Numbered from the stretch's first letter, positions 35,692 to 44,431 are shown. The stretch: 64,000 bases of DNA from Nocardiopsis alborubida (GCF_012396365.1 NZ_JAAXPG010000007.1:62001-126000), one strand, 5' to 3'. The notes: generated by a model from the sequence alone, not told the origin. Numbers and translations are program-made.

Positions 35692-36648
35692 ATGAATGGG
35701 GAATCGGTGGGCGGACACGGCGCAGCGCGCCGAAGGGCTCGCACGGCGAACCCGCGCGCGCTCCTCGCCCTCCTGGCGCTGCCCCTCCTGCTCACCGCCT
35801 CATGCTCCCCGGACCAGCAGACGCAGGACGCCCCAGCACGCGACATCACACCGGAGGAGGAAGAGCTGCTGGAGACGGCCGGACAGATCCTGCTCCGAGA
35901 ATGCATGGAAAGCCACGGGTTCGAGTACCAGATCGTTTCGGATAAGTCCGCCGCCGAGTTCGAGGAATTCCGTTACGTCATCGACGATCCGTCCTGGGCC
36001 GCCGAGCACGGTTACGGATCCCGGCTTCAGCGCGAGGCCGTCGAACTGCGGGAGAACGACCCCAATCAGGTCTACTTCGCGGCTCTGTCCCCCGAGCGCA
36101 GGGCCCAGGCGCTGGTGGCCGCCAACGGGCCCAGCCCCGTCGGGCTGACGGCGACCACGCCCGACGGGATGGAACTCGGCCGCAGTGACCAGGGATGCCA
36201 GTCGCAGGTCGACCGCGAACTCTACGGCGACCTGGCCTCCTGGTTCCAGGCCCGGACCACCGTCGACGCCCTTCCCCCGCTCCGCTACCAGCTCGTGGTC
36301 GACGACCAGCGCTACCTGGAGGCCGCGCGACCCTGGGCGGACTGCATGCGCGCCGCCGGACACGACTACGCCACACCGGCTGACATCCGTGCCGCGCTGC
36401 CTCCCCCGCAGGACCCCCTGCCCCGGCAGGAGGAAGTCGGTCTCGCGCTGGCCGAGGCGCGCTGCGCCCTGGACTCCGGGTTGGCCCAAGCCGCGGCGGA
36501 CCTGGACGAGCAGCACGGTCGGGAGCTGAGCGAGCGCCACCGCTCCGCGCTGGAGACGCAGCGGCGGCTGCAACTGGACGCCCTGCCCCGGGCCCGCTCC
36601 ATCGTCGCCGGGACGGAGCGGACCACGGACCCCGAACACCGGGAGTGA
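35692..36648 (+). CDS. Secreted lipoprotein of unknown function
   Basis: 318 residues. It has an Arg-rich n-region, a hydrophobic core (ALLALLALPLLL) and a lipobox TASC with Cys38. The mature part is acidic and helical with several Cys residues (RECMESHGF, GCQSQVDRELYGD, WADCMRAAGHDY, ARCALDSG), a pattern seen in uncharacterised actinobacterial lipoproteins with CMxxxGxxY repeats. AAAGGAAA precedes ATG 35692. It is probably membrane-anchored outside the cell. Function unknown; 48 bp upstream of the inhibitor gene. Confidence 0.75.
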   Translation: MNGESVGGHGAARRRARTANPRALLALLALPLLLTASCSPDQQTQDAPARDITPEEEELLETAGQILLRECMESHGFEYQIVSDKSAAEFEEFRYVIDDPSWAAEHGYGSRLQREAVELRENDPNQVYFAALSPERRAQALVAANGPSPVGLTATTPDGMELGRSDQGCQSQVDRELYGDLASWFQARTTVDALPPLRYQLVVDDQRYLEAARPWADCMRAAGHDYATPADIRAALPPPQDPLPRQEEVGLALAEARCALDSGLAQAAADLDEQHGRELSERHRSALETQRRLQLDALPRARSIVAGTERTTDPEHRE

Positions 36649-36696
36649 CCCCCGCCCCCGGAGCAGTAAGAGACACAGGAAGAGAGACAGGAAACC

Positions 36697-37119
36697 ATGA
36701 GGACCAAGCGCATGACGGCCCTGGTCGCGGCGGCGATCACCGTCGCGACCCTGTTCAACGCCCCCACCGCGCAGGCTGAGGAGGTCCGGCCCCACACCGC
36801 GGCCGCGGCCGCCGACGGCAGGCTGTACGCCTACTACGACTTCGACTACAACCGCTACTGCGGCTCCTGGTTGGGCAACTCCTCCAACTGGGGGTCCTGC
36901 CGCAACACCACGTCCTCGCTGTGGAACAACGGCTACCCGGGCAACCTCGACGACGTGTGGGTCTACTGGGGGCTCAACCACTCCGGCGCCCGCCGGGGAG
37001 TGCACAACGGGGTGGCCCTCGCCAACCTGAGCCGGTGGACCTTCGACGCCAACACCGGCTCCGGCTCCGGCCAGGCACTGAACAACAACATCTCCTCCCA
37101 CATGTGGACCAACCTGTGA
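36697..37119 (+). CDS. Secreted peptidase-inhibitor family I36-like protein
   Basis: 140 residues with a Sec signal peptide, probably cleaved after AQA (25-27). The mature domain starts near GRLYAYYDFDYNRYCG and carries Asn/Ser/Trp-rich beta-gamma-crystallin-like repeats (NSSNWGSCRNTTSSLWNNG, DDVWVYWGLNHSG), with Cys55 and Cys68 able to form a disulfide. This matches the I36 inhibitor family, whose known member is the Streptomyces metalloproteinase inhibitor SMPI. AGGAAA precedes the ATG. Inhibitory activity is inferred from family. Confidence 0.75.
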   Translation: MRTKRMTALVAAAITVATLFNAPTAQAEEVRPHTAAAAADGRLYAYYDFDYNRYCGSWLGNSSNWGSCRNTTSSLWNNGYPGNLDDVWVYWGLNHSGARRGVHNGVALANLSRWTFDANTGSGSGQALNNNISSHMWTNL

Positions 37120-37139
37120 CCGGTGTGCCGCTCGTGCGG

Positions 37140-37166
37140 CCCGCCAAGGCGGGTCCGCGGACCCGC
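37140..37166 (+). terminator. Hairpins after the I36-like gene
   Basis: CCCGCC-AA-GGCGGG (37140-37153) overlaps the perfect 18-bp palindrome GCGGGTCCGCGGACCCGC (37149-37166). The two are mutually exclusive structures 20 bp after the stop. Confidence 0.5.
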
Positions 37167-37292
37167 TGACAGGTGCCGAGAGGGCGGGGAGGGCCTTCGG
37201 CGCGGAGAGGACGACCGTCCCTGCCGCCCGGAGGCCCTTCCCCTGTGTCCACCGCGCCGCCGAGGCGGCGGTCGCGAGGATCCGGCCGCCGC

Positions 37293-37343
37293 GTTCACCC
37301 GGGTGCTACCGATGGTCACAGCAAGTTAACGGGGTGTTGCCCG
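37293..37343 (+). promoter_or_regulatory. Candidate PHO box upstream of the phosphatase
   Basis: A perfect GTTCACC (37293-37299) starts a run of 11-bp-spaced degenerate units, including GGTCACA (37314) and GTTAACG. The PhoP box of streptomycetes is built from 11-bp direct repeats beginning GTTCACC. Later units are weak. Confidence 0.35.
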
Positions 37344-37395
37344 AGGGCGGTTACCTTCGCTGCGTCAGCGTTCCCCCGGCAGAAAGGCACCCCCC

Positions 37396-38664
37396 GTGTC
37401 CCGCTTCGCCGCACGCCCCGCCCTCGCCCTGCTCGGCACGACCCTGCTGGCCCTGATCCCCGTCGTCGCCGCCGCACCCGCCGCGTCCGCGGCCACCGCG
37501 CCCGAACGCGTGATCCTCTCGCCCACGGCCGACCCCGCCACCTCCCAGACCCTCGCCTGGCGCTCGGACGGCTCCGGCTCGCCGGTCGCGCAGACCGCCC
37601 CCGCCGCCGACCCCGGCCGGGTCACCACCGTCGAGGGCACCGACACCGGCTCGGCCAACGGCACCTTCCACACCGCCACCGCCACCGGCCTGACTCCCGG
37701 CACCGCCTACCGCTACCGGGTCGGCGACGGCACCGACTTCAGCCCCTGGCGCACCTTCACCACCGCGGCCTCCGGCGCCGAGCCCTTCACCTTCCTGTAC
37801 TTCGGCGACGTCCAGAACGGCATCTCCACCGGCGGCGCCACGGTGGTGCGGGCCGCCCTGGCCGCCGAGCCCGAAGCAGAACTGGTCGTGCACTCCGGCG
37901 ACCTGGTCGACTCGCCCAACAGCGAGTCCCAGTGGACCGAGTGGTTCGACGCCTTCGGCCCCGAGGCCACCGGCACCGTCAACCACCTCGCCGCCCCCGG
38001 CAACCACGAGTACTCGCTGCTCTCCCTGAGCCGGTACTGGAACCCGCAGTTCCCGGGCGCGGGCAACGGACCCACCGGCGGGCGCCACCTGCCCCAGACC
38101 GTCTACCACACCGACTACCAGGGCGTGCGCTTCGTCGTCCTCAACTCCAACTACCGCAACGCGGCGCCGCTGAGCACCGACTCCTGGCTGGACACCCAGC
38201 AGCGCTGGCTGGAGGAGGCCCTGGCCACCAACCCCCACCCCTGGACGGTGGTCACCTTCCACCACCCGGTCTTCTCCAACAGCCCCAGCCGCGACAACGG
38301 CCCCCTGCGCGACTCCTGGCTCGACACCCTGGAGGAGCACGACGTGGACCTGGTCCTCCAGGGCCACGACCACTCCTACGGCCGGGGCAACCTGACCGCG
38401 AACCGCACCGGTGACCCCGACGTGCAGACCGGCCCGGTCTACACCGTCGCGGTGACCGGCACGAAGATGTACGACGCCTCCACCGACAACTGGACCGACA
38501 ACGGCGCCGAGGTGCGCGTGCAGCTGACCGACACCTCCACCTTCCAGGCCGTGGAGGTGGACGGCGCCCGCCTGCGCTACACCGCACGCACGGCCGACGG
38601 CACGGTCGTGGACTCCTTCACCATCGACAAGAGCGACGGCAAGCGCGTGACCGACACGCTCTGA
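37396..38664 (+). CDS. Secreted purple acid phosphatase-like metallophosphoesterase
   Basis: 422 residues. Signal peptide (ALALLGTTLLALIPVVAAAP, then AASA), an N-terminal fibronectin-like domain (about 35-125) and a calcineurin-type phosphoesterase domain. Metal ligands are visible: D138 (FGDVQ), D169 (HSGDLVD), N203-H204 (GNHE), FHHPVF and GHDHSYGR. It releases phosphate from organic esters outside the cell. GTG 37396 has GAAAGG upstream. The possible PHO box fits phosphate-starvation control. It ends at a hairpin terminator. Confidence 0.9.
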   Translation: MSRFAARPALALLGTTLLALIPVVAAAPAASAATAPERVILSPTADPATSQTLAWRSDGSGSPVAQTAPAADPGRVTTVEGTDTGSANGTFHTATATGLTPGTAYRYRVGDGTDFSPWRTFTTAASGAEPFTFLYFGDVQNGISTGGATVVRAALAAEPEAELVVHSGDLVDSPNSESQWTEWFDAFGPEATGTVNHLAAPGNHEYSLLSLSRYWNPQFPGAGNGPTGGRHLPQTVYHTDYQGVRFVVLNSNYRNAAPLSTDSWLDTQQRWLEEALATNPHPWTVVTFHHPVFSNSPSRDNGPLRDSWLDTLEEHDVDLVLQGHDHSYGRGNLTANRTGDPDVQTGPVYTVAVTGTKMYDASTDNWTDNGAEVRVQLTDTSTFQAVEVDGARLRYTARTADGTVVDSFTIDKSDGKRVTDTL

Positions 38665-38671
38665 ACCCAGT

Positions 38672-38700
38672 CGTGGCGCCCCGCCCCCTGGGGCGCCACG
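38672..38700 (+). terminator. Terminator of the phosphatase gene
   Basis: CGTGGCGCCCC / GGGGCGCCACG, 11-bp perfect stem with a 7-nt loop, 8 bp after the stop. Confidence 0.75.
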
Positions 38701-38808
38701 CCTGACGAAGGCCCCCTCGCCCCGATGCCGCCAAGCGTCAGGGGCGGGGGCACACCGTGGCGGGGAGCGGCGCCGGTACGGGGCGCCTGGGATGACCCCG
38801 GTGCGGCC

Positions 38809-39249
38809 TCAGTCGCCGAAGCCGGTCAGCGCACCGCGGTCGTCGAACCTGGCCGCCGACGCCCAGGCGATCTCCCAGCGGTTGCCCTCGGGGTCGGCGA
38901 CGTACGCGGACCGCCCTCCCCAGGGGCGCTCCACCGGTTCGGCCACGACGGTGGCACCGGCACGCACCGCGGCCGCGAAGGCGCTGTCCACCTGCTCGGG
39001 GCCGTCCACGTTGCAGGCGAGCGTGATCCCCGACCAGCCCGCGGGGCCGGGGGCGCCGTCCGCCGCCTCGGCGGCCAGCTCCTCCACGGGGTACAGGGCC
39101 AGCAGGACGCCGCCGAGCAGGAAGGCCGCCCAGCCGTCACCGCTGGCCGGGACCTCCTCCCAGCCCAGGGCCCTGTAGAACCGGCGGAGCTCGGGCAGGT
39201 CCCGGGCTCCCAGCGTCACGACGGTCAAGCGCGCGGGCAGGTCAGACAT
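38809..39249 (-). CDS. VOC (glyoxalase/bleomycin-resistance) superfamily protein
   Basis: 146 residues forming one pair of beta-alpha-beta-beta-beta modules: LTVVTLGARDLPELRRFYRA at the start and SAYVADPEGNRWEIAW at the end, the classic VOC closing motif with its metal-ligand Glu. It overlaps the 3' end of the GlxA-type regulator gene by 8 bp, so it can be co-translated, and also has its own leaderless -10 (TAGCCT, 6 bp before ATG). Ligand or reaction unknown. Confidence 0.85.
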   Translation of the reverse strand: MSDLPARLTVVTLGARDLPELRRFYRALGWEEVPASGDGWAAFLLGGVLLALYPVEELAAEAADGAPGPAGWSGITLACNVDGPEQVDSAFAAAVRAGATVVAEPVERPWGGRSAYVADPEGNRWEIAWASAARFDDRGALTGFGD

Positions 39250-40276
39250 GCCTGGAGGCTACGCGGTCGGGGTCGGGGGAAGGAAGGACCGAACGGTCGG
39301 GACTCCCGGCCGGCGGCCTCGGCCCGAAGCGCTCCCGGTAGGCGGAGGGGCTGATCCCGGTGTGGGCGCGCACGCTCGCGCGCAGGTTGGCGGTGCTGCC
39401 CAGGCCGCTGGCGCGGGCGACGGTCTCCAGTCCCATTCCGCCCGCCTCGATCAGGCGGCAGGCCAGCAGCACCCGCTCGGCGCGCAGCCAGGCCAGCGGG
39501 GTCGTGCCCAGCTCGGTCCGGAAGCGGCGGTGCAGGGTCGCGGCGCTGACCGACGCCCGGGCGGCCAGGTCGGCGACGGTGAGCGGGGAGTCCAGGCGCT
39601 CGCGCGCCCAGTCCAGGAGCGGGGACAGGGAGGTGTCGGCCGCCTCGGGGACGGGCCTGGGCACGAACTGGCGCTGCCCGCCCTCGCGGTGGGCGGTGAA
39701 CACCAGCCGCCTGCTGACGGTGTTGGCGATCCCCTCCCCGTGGTCGCGGCGGATCAGGTGCAGCCCCAGGTCCAGGGCGGCGGCGCTGCCCGCCGCGGTG
39801 AGCACCCGGCCCTCGTCCACGAACAGCACGTCCCGCTCCAGCCGGACGCGGGGGTAGGTCCGGGCGAACAGCTCCTCGAACCGCCAGTGCGTGGCGGCCC
39901 GGCGGCCGTCCAGGACCCCGGCCGCCGCCAGGGTGAACGCGCCGCTGCAGAAGCTCACCAGGCGGGCGCCGCGCCGGTCCGCCGCGCGCACGGCCTCCAC
40001 CACCTCCGGGGAGGGCGGCACCTCGGGGTCGGGCCGGTTGGGCACGATGACGGTGTCGGCCCCGGCGACCGCCTCCAGCCCGGCCAGGCCGCCGAGGGTG
40101 AACACGCCCCGGTGCATACGTACCTCGGGCACGGCCGCGCACACCGTCAGGTCGTACCAGGGGCGGTCGATCTCGGGGCGGCGCAGCCCGAACAGCTCGG
40201 TGGCCACGCTCATCTCGAAGGGGTTGGATCCCTCGTCCACGACGAGGGCCACGCGGTGCGAGGATTCTTGCGGCAT
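39242..40276 (-). CDS. GlxA-type AraC family regulator with DJ-1/PfpI domain
   Basis: 344 residues. The N-terminal DJ-1/PfpI-like domain (about 8-190) keeps the Cys elbow VSFCSGAFTLAAAG and VLTAAGSAAALDLGLHLI. The C-terminal AraC domain has two HTHs (LTVADLAARASVSAATLHRR and GLETVARASGLGSTANLR, the latter ending in ISPSAYRERF). The PfpI-like part probably senses a small molecule. TAGGAA ends 6 bp before the ATG, indicating a leaderless message. The downstream overlapping VOC gene is a likely target or partner. Confidence 0.88.
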   Translation of the reverse strand: MPQESSHRVALVVDEGSNPFEMSVATELFGLRRPEIDRPWYDLTVCAAVPEVRMHRGVFTLGGLAGLEAVAGADTVIVPNRPDPEVPPSPEVVEAVRAADRRGARLVSFCSGAFTLAAAGVLDGRRAATHWRFEELFARTYPRVRLERDVLFVDEGRVLTAAGSAAALDLGLHLIRRDHGEGIANTVSRRLVFTAHREGGQRQFVPRPVPEAADTSLSPLLDWARERLDSPLTVADLAARASVSAATLHRRFRTELGTTPLAWLRAERVLLACRLIEAGGMGLETVARASGLGSTANLRASVRAHTGISPSAYRERFGPRPPAGSPDRSVLPSPDPDRVASRHV

Positions 40277-40288
40277 GTGCGATTCCTA
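40277..40288 (-). promoter_or_regulatory. Leaderless promoter -10 (TAGGAA) of the GlxA-type gene
   Basis: On the minus strand TAGGAA (40283-40288) is separated by 6 bp from ATG 40276. Confidence 0.45.
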
Positions 40289-40328
40289 GCACTTCCCCGG
40301 GCGGTGCGCCACGGCCAGGATGGCCGTC

Positions 40329-40733
40329 ATGAGCGAACAGCCGATCAACCTGAACGACGCGCTGGACTCCTTCGAGCAGCTGTGGAGCCCGCGTATCGTC
40401 ACCCGGGTCAACGACTACGACGTGCGCGTGGCCAAGGTCCGGGGCGAGTACGTGTGGCACGCCCACGACGACACCGACGAGTTCTTCCTGCTGTTGGACG
40501 GGGACCTGCGCATCCGGCTGCGCGAGCACGCAGGGGGAGCCGAGCGGGTGGTCACCCTGGAGAGGGGATCGGTCTTCGTGGTGCCGCGCGGGACCGAGCA
40601 CCGGCCCGAGTCCGACGACGGGGCCGCCATCCTCCTGTTCGAGCCGACGGGAACGCTGACGGTGGGGGACCGGCACGAGGAGGTGCCCGACCACGTGGAC
40701 GCCACCACCGGGCACGCCCTGGACGCGGGCTGA
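40329..40733 (+). CDS. Cupin domain protein
   Basis: 134 residues with a single conserved cupin barrel: YVWHAHDDTDEFFLLLDGDL supplies the His/His/Glu metal site, and GSVFVVPRGTEHRPES the second His. The C-terminal RHEEVPDHVDATTGH is typical of a frequent actinobacterial small-cupin group. ATG 40329 is preferred over 40320 because a -10-like CAGGAT lies 7 bp upstream. It is divergent from the GlxA-type regulator, which may control it. Reaction unknown. Confidence 0.8.
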   Translation: MSEQPINLNDALDSFEQLWSPRIVTRVNDYDVRVAKVRGEYVWHAHDDTDEFFLLLDGDLRIRLREHAGGAERVVTLERGSVFVVPRGTEHRPESDDGAAILLFEPTGTLTVGDRHEEVPDHVDATTGHALDAG

Positions 40734-40794
40734 CGCGCAGGGCCGGTCGCACCGGCCCGTCCGGAAGGGTCCCGTGCCGCGGTCGCTCCGCGCC

Positions 40795-41421
40795 TCAGGA
40801 GCCGTCCCGCAGTTCGGCCAGGCGCTCGCGGGTGAAGCGGATGTCGTCGAAGGTGACGGCGCAGCCGTCGCCGGTCGGCGACTGGGCCTCGAACCCGATC
40901 CGGGCGGGCGCGGTGCCGTCGCCGACGGAGAAGAACCGGATCATCCGCCAGGCCGCGCCGTCCAGGGAGGCGTGGTAGGCGAAGCTCCGGCCGATCCGCG
41001 AGACGCGCAGCCACACCGTCCGGCCGTCGACGGTGAAGGCGTTGGCGTCGTCCGAGACGCCCCGGGTGACCACGGAGACGACCATGGGTTCGCGGTCGGG
41101 GGAGTACTCGAAGCAGAGCTTGCCCCAGTGGCGGTCGTCGACCCACAGGAGCAGCACTCCGGCGTCGAAGGCTGACGCGAAGCCGACGGTGACACGCGCG
41201 CTGAACTGGAAGTCGCCTTCCGGAGGGACGCCGATCAGGGTCTCGGCGTTGAGCATGGTCGCGGCGTTGATCTGGGAGTCCGTGTCCGGGGCGATGAAGA
41301 GGTCGCTGTGGGCGGTCGCTGCGGCCGTCACCGCACCGGTCTCCTCATCGATCGCCCATGCCGCTCCGGACGACGGGGAGAGGGCGAAGGGCAGTGCCGG
41401 TACGTTCCAGGCGGGGGTCAT
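40795..41421 (-). CDS. DUF1349 domain protein (beta-sandwich)
   Basis: 208 residues matching DUF1349, a concanavalin-like beta-sandwich family: VTVGFASAFDAGVLLLWVD, LCFEYSPDREPMVVSVVT, VWLRVSRIGRSFAYHASLDG, and DGCAVTFDDIRFT at the end. GGAGGAAG lies 7 bp before the ATG. No signal peptide, so it is cytoplasmic. Homologues are thought to bind carbohydrate or related ligands, without a demonstrated reaction. Single gene. Confidence 0.85.
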   Translation of the reverse strand: MTPAWNVPALPFALSPSSGAAWAIDEETGAVTAAATAHSDLFIAPDTDSQINAATMLNAETLIGVPPEGDFQFSARVTVGFASAFDAGVLLLWVDDRHWGKLCFEYSPDREPMVVSVVTRGVSDDANAFTVDGRTVWLRVSRIGRSFAYHASLDGAAWRMIRFFSVGDGTAPARIGFEAQSPTGDGCAVTFDDIRFTRERLAELRDGS

Positions 41422-41635
41422 TGCTGCTTCCTCCGGTGTCGTGGTGTCAGGGGCGGCCGACCGCAGGCCCCGCGGGGCGGGGTGGGGTGGGGGGCTTTCG
41501 ACGGCTGTCGTGGGGGAGCGGACCACGTAAGCCTAGGAGGGGCCGGGCGCGAGGGCGCACGCGACACCACCAATCGGCCCGCCATGAGAGGGAATCCGGG
41601 TCCGTCTCGCGCCCGCCGGGCCCACAGGGTGAGGC

Positions 41636-42265
41636 CTACGCCCCGCCGCCGGTGAGCGCTCCGCGCACCATGGCCTCCGCGAGGACGCGGACCCGCTCCC
41701 GGTCGAGCAGGTCGGCGGGGAGGGTGACCAGGTTGAACAGCGTGCCGGAGTAGAGGCTGATGAGGACGGAGACCGCGGCCTCGGGCACGCCCGTGCCCAT
41801 CTCGTCGTGCAGCCCGGCGGTGTCGGCCAGCGCGGTGGCGCCCAGCCGGGCCAGGACGGCGGCCAGTGCGGGACGGCGCCGGGCCTCCAGTTGCAGCTCG
41901 AAGACCGCCAGGTAGCGCTCGCGCAACTCGGTCGCCGCGGTCCACAGCGAGTCGGCGAGGATCTCGGCCAGGTCGTGCGCGCTGGTCGTCCTGCGGGGCG
42001 CCGGGTCCGTCCCGTCCGCCGCGCCCTCCGCCGGGTCGACGGCGGTGGCGGCGGCCATGTCGGCGAAGTGGAGTTCGAGGACGCGTTCGGCTGCCGCGAC
42101 GAGCAGGGCCTCGCGGTTGCGGGCGTAGTTCGTGGCGGTCCCGGCCGGGACCCCGGCGCGGGCCTCGACGGCGCGGTGGGTCAGCCCGTGCGCCCCCTCC
42201 TCCGCGAGCAGGGCGATGGCCGCGTCCGCCAGGGCACGGCGTCGTCGCAGGTTGGCGGGAGGCAT
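41636..42265 (-). CDS. TetR family regulator of the adjacent monooxygenase
   Basis: 209 residues. HTH at about 8-54 (LADAAIALLAEEGAHGLTHR, AVEARAGVPAGTATNYARN) with an Asn-Tyr recognition helix. The long C-terminal domain has a charged central linker (ATAVDPAEGAADGTDPAPRR). It is divergent from an FAD monooxygenase gene 96 bp away. TATACT on the minus strand ends 7 bp before the ATG (leaderless), and TAGGTCGGCGACGCCTA just upstream is an imperfect palindrome suited to autoregulation. Confidence 0.87.
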   Translation of the reverse strand: MPPANLRRRRALADAAIALLAEEGAHGLTHRAVEARAGVPAGTATNYARNREALLVAAAERVLELHFADMAAATAVDPAEGAADGTDPAPRRTTSAHDLAEILADSLWTAATELRERYLAVFELQLEARRRPALAAVLARLGATALADTAGLHDEMGTGVPEAAVSVLISLYSGTLFNLVTLPADLLDRERVRVLAEAMVRGALTGGGA

Positions 42266-42272
42266 GGGGGTC

Positions 42273-42295
42273 AGTATAGGTCGGCGACGCCTACC
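42273..42295. promoter_or_regulatory. TetR promoter -10 and candidate operator
   Basis: On the minus strand TATACT (42273-42278) lies 7 bp before the TetR ATG. It overlaps the imperfect palindrome TAGGTCGGCGACGCCTA at its edge. Confidence 0.45.
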
Positions 42296-42361
42296 ACTAC
42301 CATCGTATTGAACGGCGGTCGGCCCTTTGCCGAACGCCCGACGGCGAGGGAGTGGACGGCT

Positions 42362-43576
42362 ATGAGGGAACCGGTGGCGACGGTGGTCGGCGGCGGCATC
42401 GCGGGGCTCGCGTCGGCGGTGGCGCTGGCCCGGGAGGGCTGGCGGACCACCGTGCTGGAGCGCCGATCCGGCGAGGCCGAGGTCGGCGCCGGGGTCGCGA
42501 TGCTCGGCAACGGCGTCGCCGCGCTGCACGCGCTCGGACTCGACGACGAGCGCGTCGCGCGGATCGGGTACGAGACCACCGCGACGGGCTTCCGGGACAC
42601 CCGGGGCCGCAGCCTCCTGCTCATCCCCGACCACCGCCCCGACGTGCGCCCGGTGGTCACGCTGCTGGGCCTGCACCGGCAGCGGCTGCACGCCGCCCTC
42701 CGCCAGGCAGCGGAGGAGGCCGGAGTGGAGGTGACCACGGACGCGCGGGTCACCGGTGTGCGCCCCGGAACGCCCGGCGGGGAGCGCGCGGAGGTGGAGT
42801 GGCATGGAGGGGACACCGACCACCGCACGGAGGCCGACCTCGTGGTCGGCGCCGACGGGGTGTGGAGTGCGGTCCGCGCCGCGCTCTTCCCCACGGCGCG
42901 CCCCCGCTACAGCGGGAGCACGAGCTGGCGCGCCGTCGTTCCCGACACCGCCCGCGACGGACGTCTCGTCGAGTACTGGGGGCCGGGCGGAGAGTTCGGG
43001 TCGGTGCGGGTCAGCGCGTCGGAACTGTACTGGTACGGCTACGTCCGCGCCCCGGAGGGAGCGGTCGTCGGCGACGAGCACGCGGTGGCGCGGGCCCGGT
43101 TCGCCCGCTGGGCGCCCGAGATAGGCGAACTCATCGCCGACACCAGCCCCGACCAGCTCATGCGCCACGACGTCTACCACCTGCCGGGCGGGCTGCCGAG
43201 CTACGTCCGCGGGCGGGTCGCGATGGTCGGCGACGCCGCGCACGCCGCGCTGCCCACGATGGGGCAGGGCGCGGCCACCGCCCTGGAGGACGGTGCCAGC
43301 CTCGGACGTCTGGTCAGCGGCCGGACGGCGCACGGCGACGACCTGGGACGGGCCCTGGCGGAGTTCGACGCGGTCCGGCGCCCGCGATGCCGCTCGATGG
43401 CCGCGCAGGCCGTCCTCATGGCGCGGTTCGGGGCGGACCTGGGCGGCGGGTGGCGCCAGGCGTTGCGCAACTCCGCGCTGCGCCTGGTCCCCGGCGGTGC
43501 CCTCGTGCGGATGGGCTCCTCGGTGGCGCAGTGGACGCCCCCGCCGGTCCCCGGCCCGGCTCCGACCCGTCCCTAG
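42362..43576 (+). CDS. FAD-dependent aromatic-type monooxygenase
   Basis: 404 residues of the p-hydroxybenzoate-hydroxylase class. It has the dinucleotide motif GGGIAGLA (10-17), the DG motif in VVGADGVWSAVRAAL and the FAD ribityl motif GDAAHAALPTMGQGA. It hydroxylates an aromatic or polyketide-like substrate using NAD(P)H and oxygen. The start ATG 42362 lies in frame with a long upstream frame, but homology begins here. Probably derepressed via the divergent TetR when its substrate is present. Confidence 0.88.
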   Translation: MREPVATVVGGGIAGLASAVALAREGWRTTVLERRSGEAEVGAGVAMLGNGVAALHALGLDDERVARIGYETTATGFRDTRGRSLLLIPDHRPDVRPVVTLLGLHRQRLHAALRQAAEEAGVEVTTDARVTGVRPGTPGGERAEVEWHGGDTDHRTEADLVVGADGVWSAVRAALFPTARPRYSGSTSWRAVVPDTARDGRLVEYWGPGGEFGSVRVSASELYWYGYVRAPEGAVVGDEHAVARARFARWAPEIGELIADTSPDQLMRHDVYHLPGGLPSYVRGRVAMVGDAAHAALPTMGQGAATALEDGASLGRLVSGRTAHGDDLGRALAEFDAVRRPRCRSMAAQAVLMARFGADLGGGWRQALRNSALRLVPGGALVRMGSSVAQWTPPPVPGPAPTRP

Positions 43577-43656
43577 CCCGCCACTGACAGCGGCATCACC
43601 TTCTGGAGTCGTGTCAACCCTCGTCAGCGGGCTGGCCAGGCGTTGCTGGCCGTGGT

Positions 43657-44112
43657 TCAGGGGCGGGTCTTGGACAGGTCCTGGACGATGGTCCGTTCGG
43701 GGACGAAGCGGACGAGGCGTGCGTCGTCGTCGAAGTCCTTCAGGTCGGCGGGCCAGGTGGACTCGTCGTCGCCGAGGTAGCGGCGGCGCTTGCGTCTGGA
43801 GCGTTCCTCGTCGTAGGGCACGACCTCGGCCTTACCGCGCATGATCACCTGGAGGAACTCCAGTCTCTCCAGGTCACAGGTGTCCACGACCAGCGCGACC
43901 CGGGGGTCCTTGGCCAGGAACCGCGACATCCGCGAGTAGGCGCCGGTGATCCACCAGACCGCGCCCTCCTCCCACAGGAACCACACCGGACGCACCGTGG
44001 GTGCGCCGGAGGAGTCGGAGACGGCCACCCTGGCGACCAGGGGGCGGGCGAGGAAGGCGTCGACGTCGAAGGGGTGCTCGTGCTGACTGAAGGTGCTGGG
44101 GGTATCGCTCAC
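43657..44112 (-). CDS. Pyridoxamine 5'-phosphate oxidase-like flavin-binding protein
   Basis: 151 residues of the split-barrel flavin-binding fold: RPLVARVAVSDSSGAPTVRP, VWFLWEEGAVWWITGAYSRM, LAKDPRVALVVDTCDLE and VIMRGKAEVV. Such proteins bind FMN, F420 or heme; the cofactor is not decidable. GTG 44112 is preceded by TAGCCT on the minus strand at 6 bp, another leaderless start. Single gene. Confidence 0.83.
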   Translation of the reverse strand: MSDTPSTFSQHEHPFDVDAFLARPLVARVAVSDSSGAPTVRPVWFLWEEGAVWWITGAYSRMSRFLAKDPRVALVVDTCDLERLEFLQVIMRGKAEVVPYDEERSRRKRRRYLGDDESTWPADLKDFDDDARLVRFVPERTIVQDLSKTRP

Positions 44113-44124
44113 ATCTTCAGGCTA
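44113..44124 (-). promoter_or_regulatory. Leaderless promoter -10 (TAGCCT)
   Basis: TAGCCT on the minus strand (44119-44124) lies 6 bp from GTG 44112. Confidence 0.45.
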
Positions 44125-44243
44125 GGCGGCCCGGGGCGGCGGGGAAAGAAGCTTTTTCGGGCTGTGGACAACCCGTCGCGGGGGTGTGCGGTGGCGGGCC
44201 GGACGGAGCTGCGGCCCGCCACCGGGAGGGCGCGGAAGCGTCC

Positions 44244-44429
44244 TCAGGCCTTGGGGGCCTGGGCGGCCATGAGGCGGGTGAAGGCGGTCCACTCACCGGC
44301 ACCGACCGGGAGGAAGCCCAGTTCAGGGTGCTTGGAATCGCGGATGGCCGCACCGGTGGGCAGTTCGGCGACCTCGACGCAGTTGTCTCCGCTGGTGGAG
44401 TAGGAGGACTTGTGGAACTCCAGCAACAT
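44244..44429 (-). CDS. DUF397 domain protein
   Basis: 61 residues with the hallmark FHKSSYSTSGDNCVEVAEL, IRDSKHPELGFL and a C-terminal WTAFTRL. DUF397 proteins partner XRE/DUF5753 regulators (BldB/AbaA-like systems) controlling development and antibiotic production in actinomycetes. Here it is intact, but its upstream XRE partner is decayed, so it is an orphaned half of the pair. Confidence 0.88.
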   Translation of the reverse strand: MLLEFHKSSYSTSGDNCVEVAELPTGAAIRDSKHPELGFLPVGAGEWTAFTRLMAAQAPKA

Positions 44430-44431
44430 GT

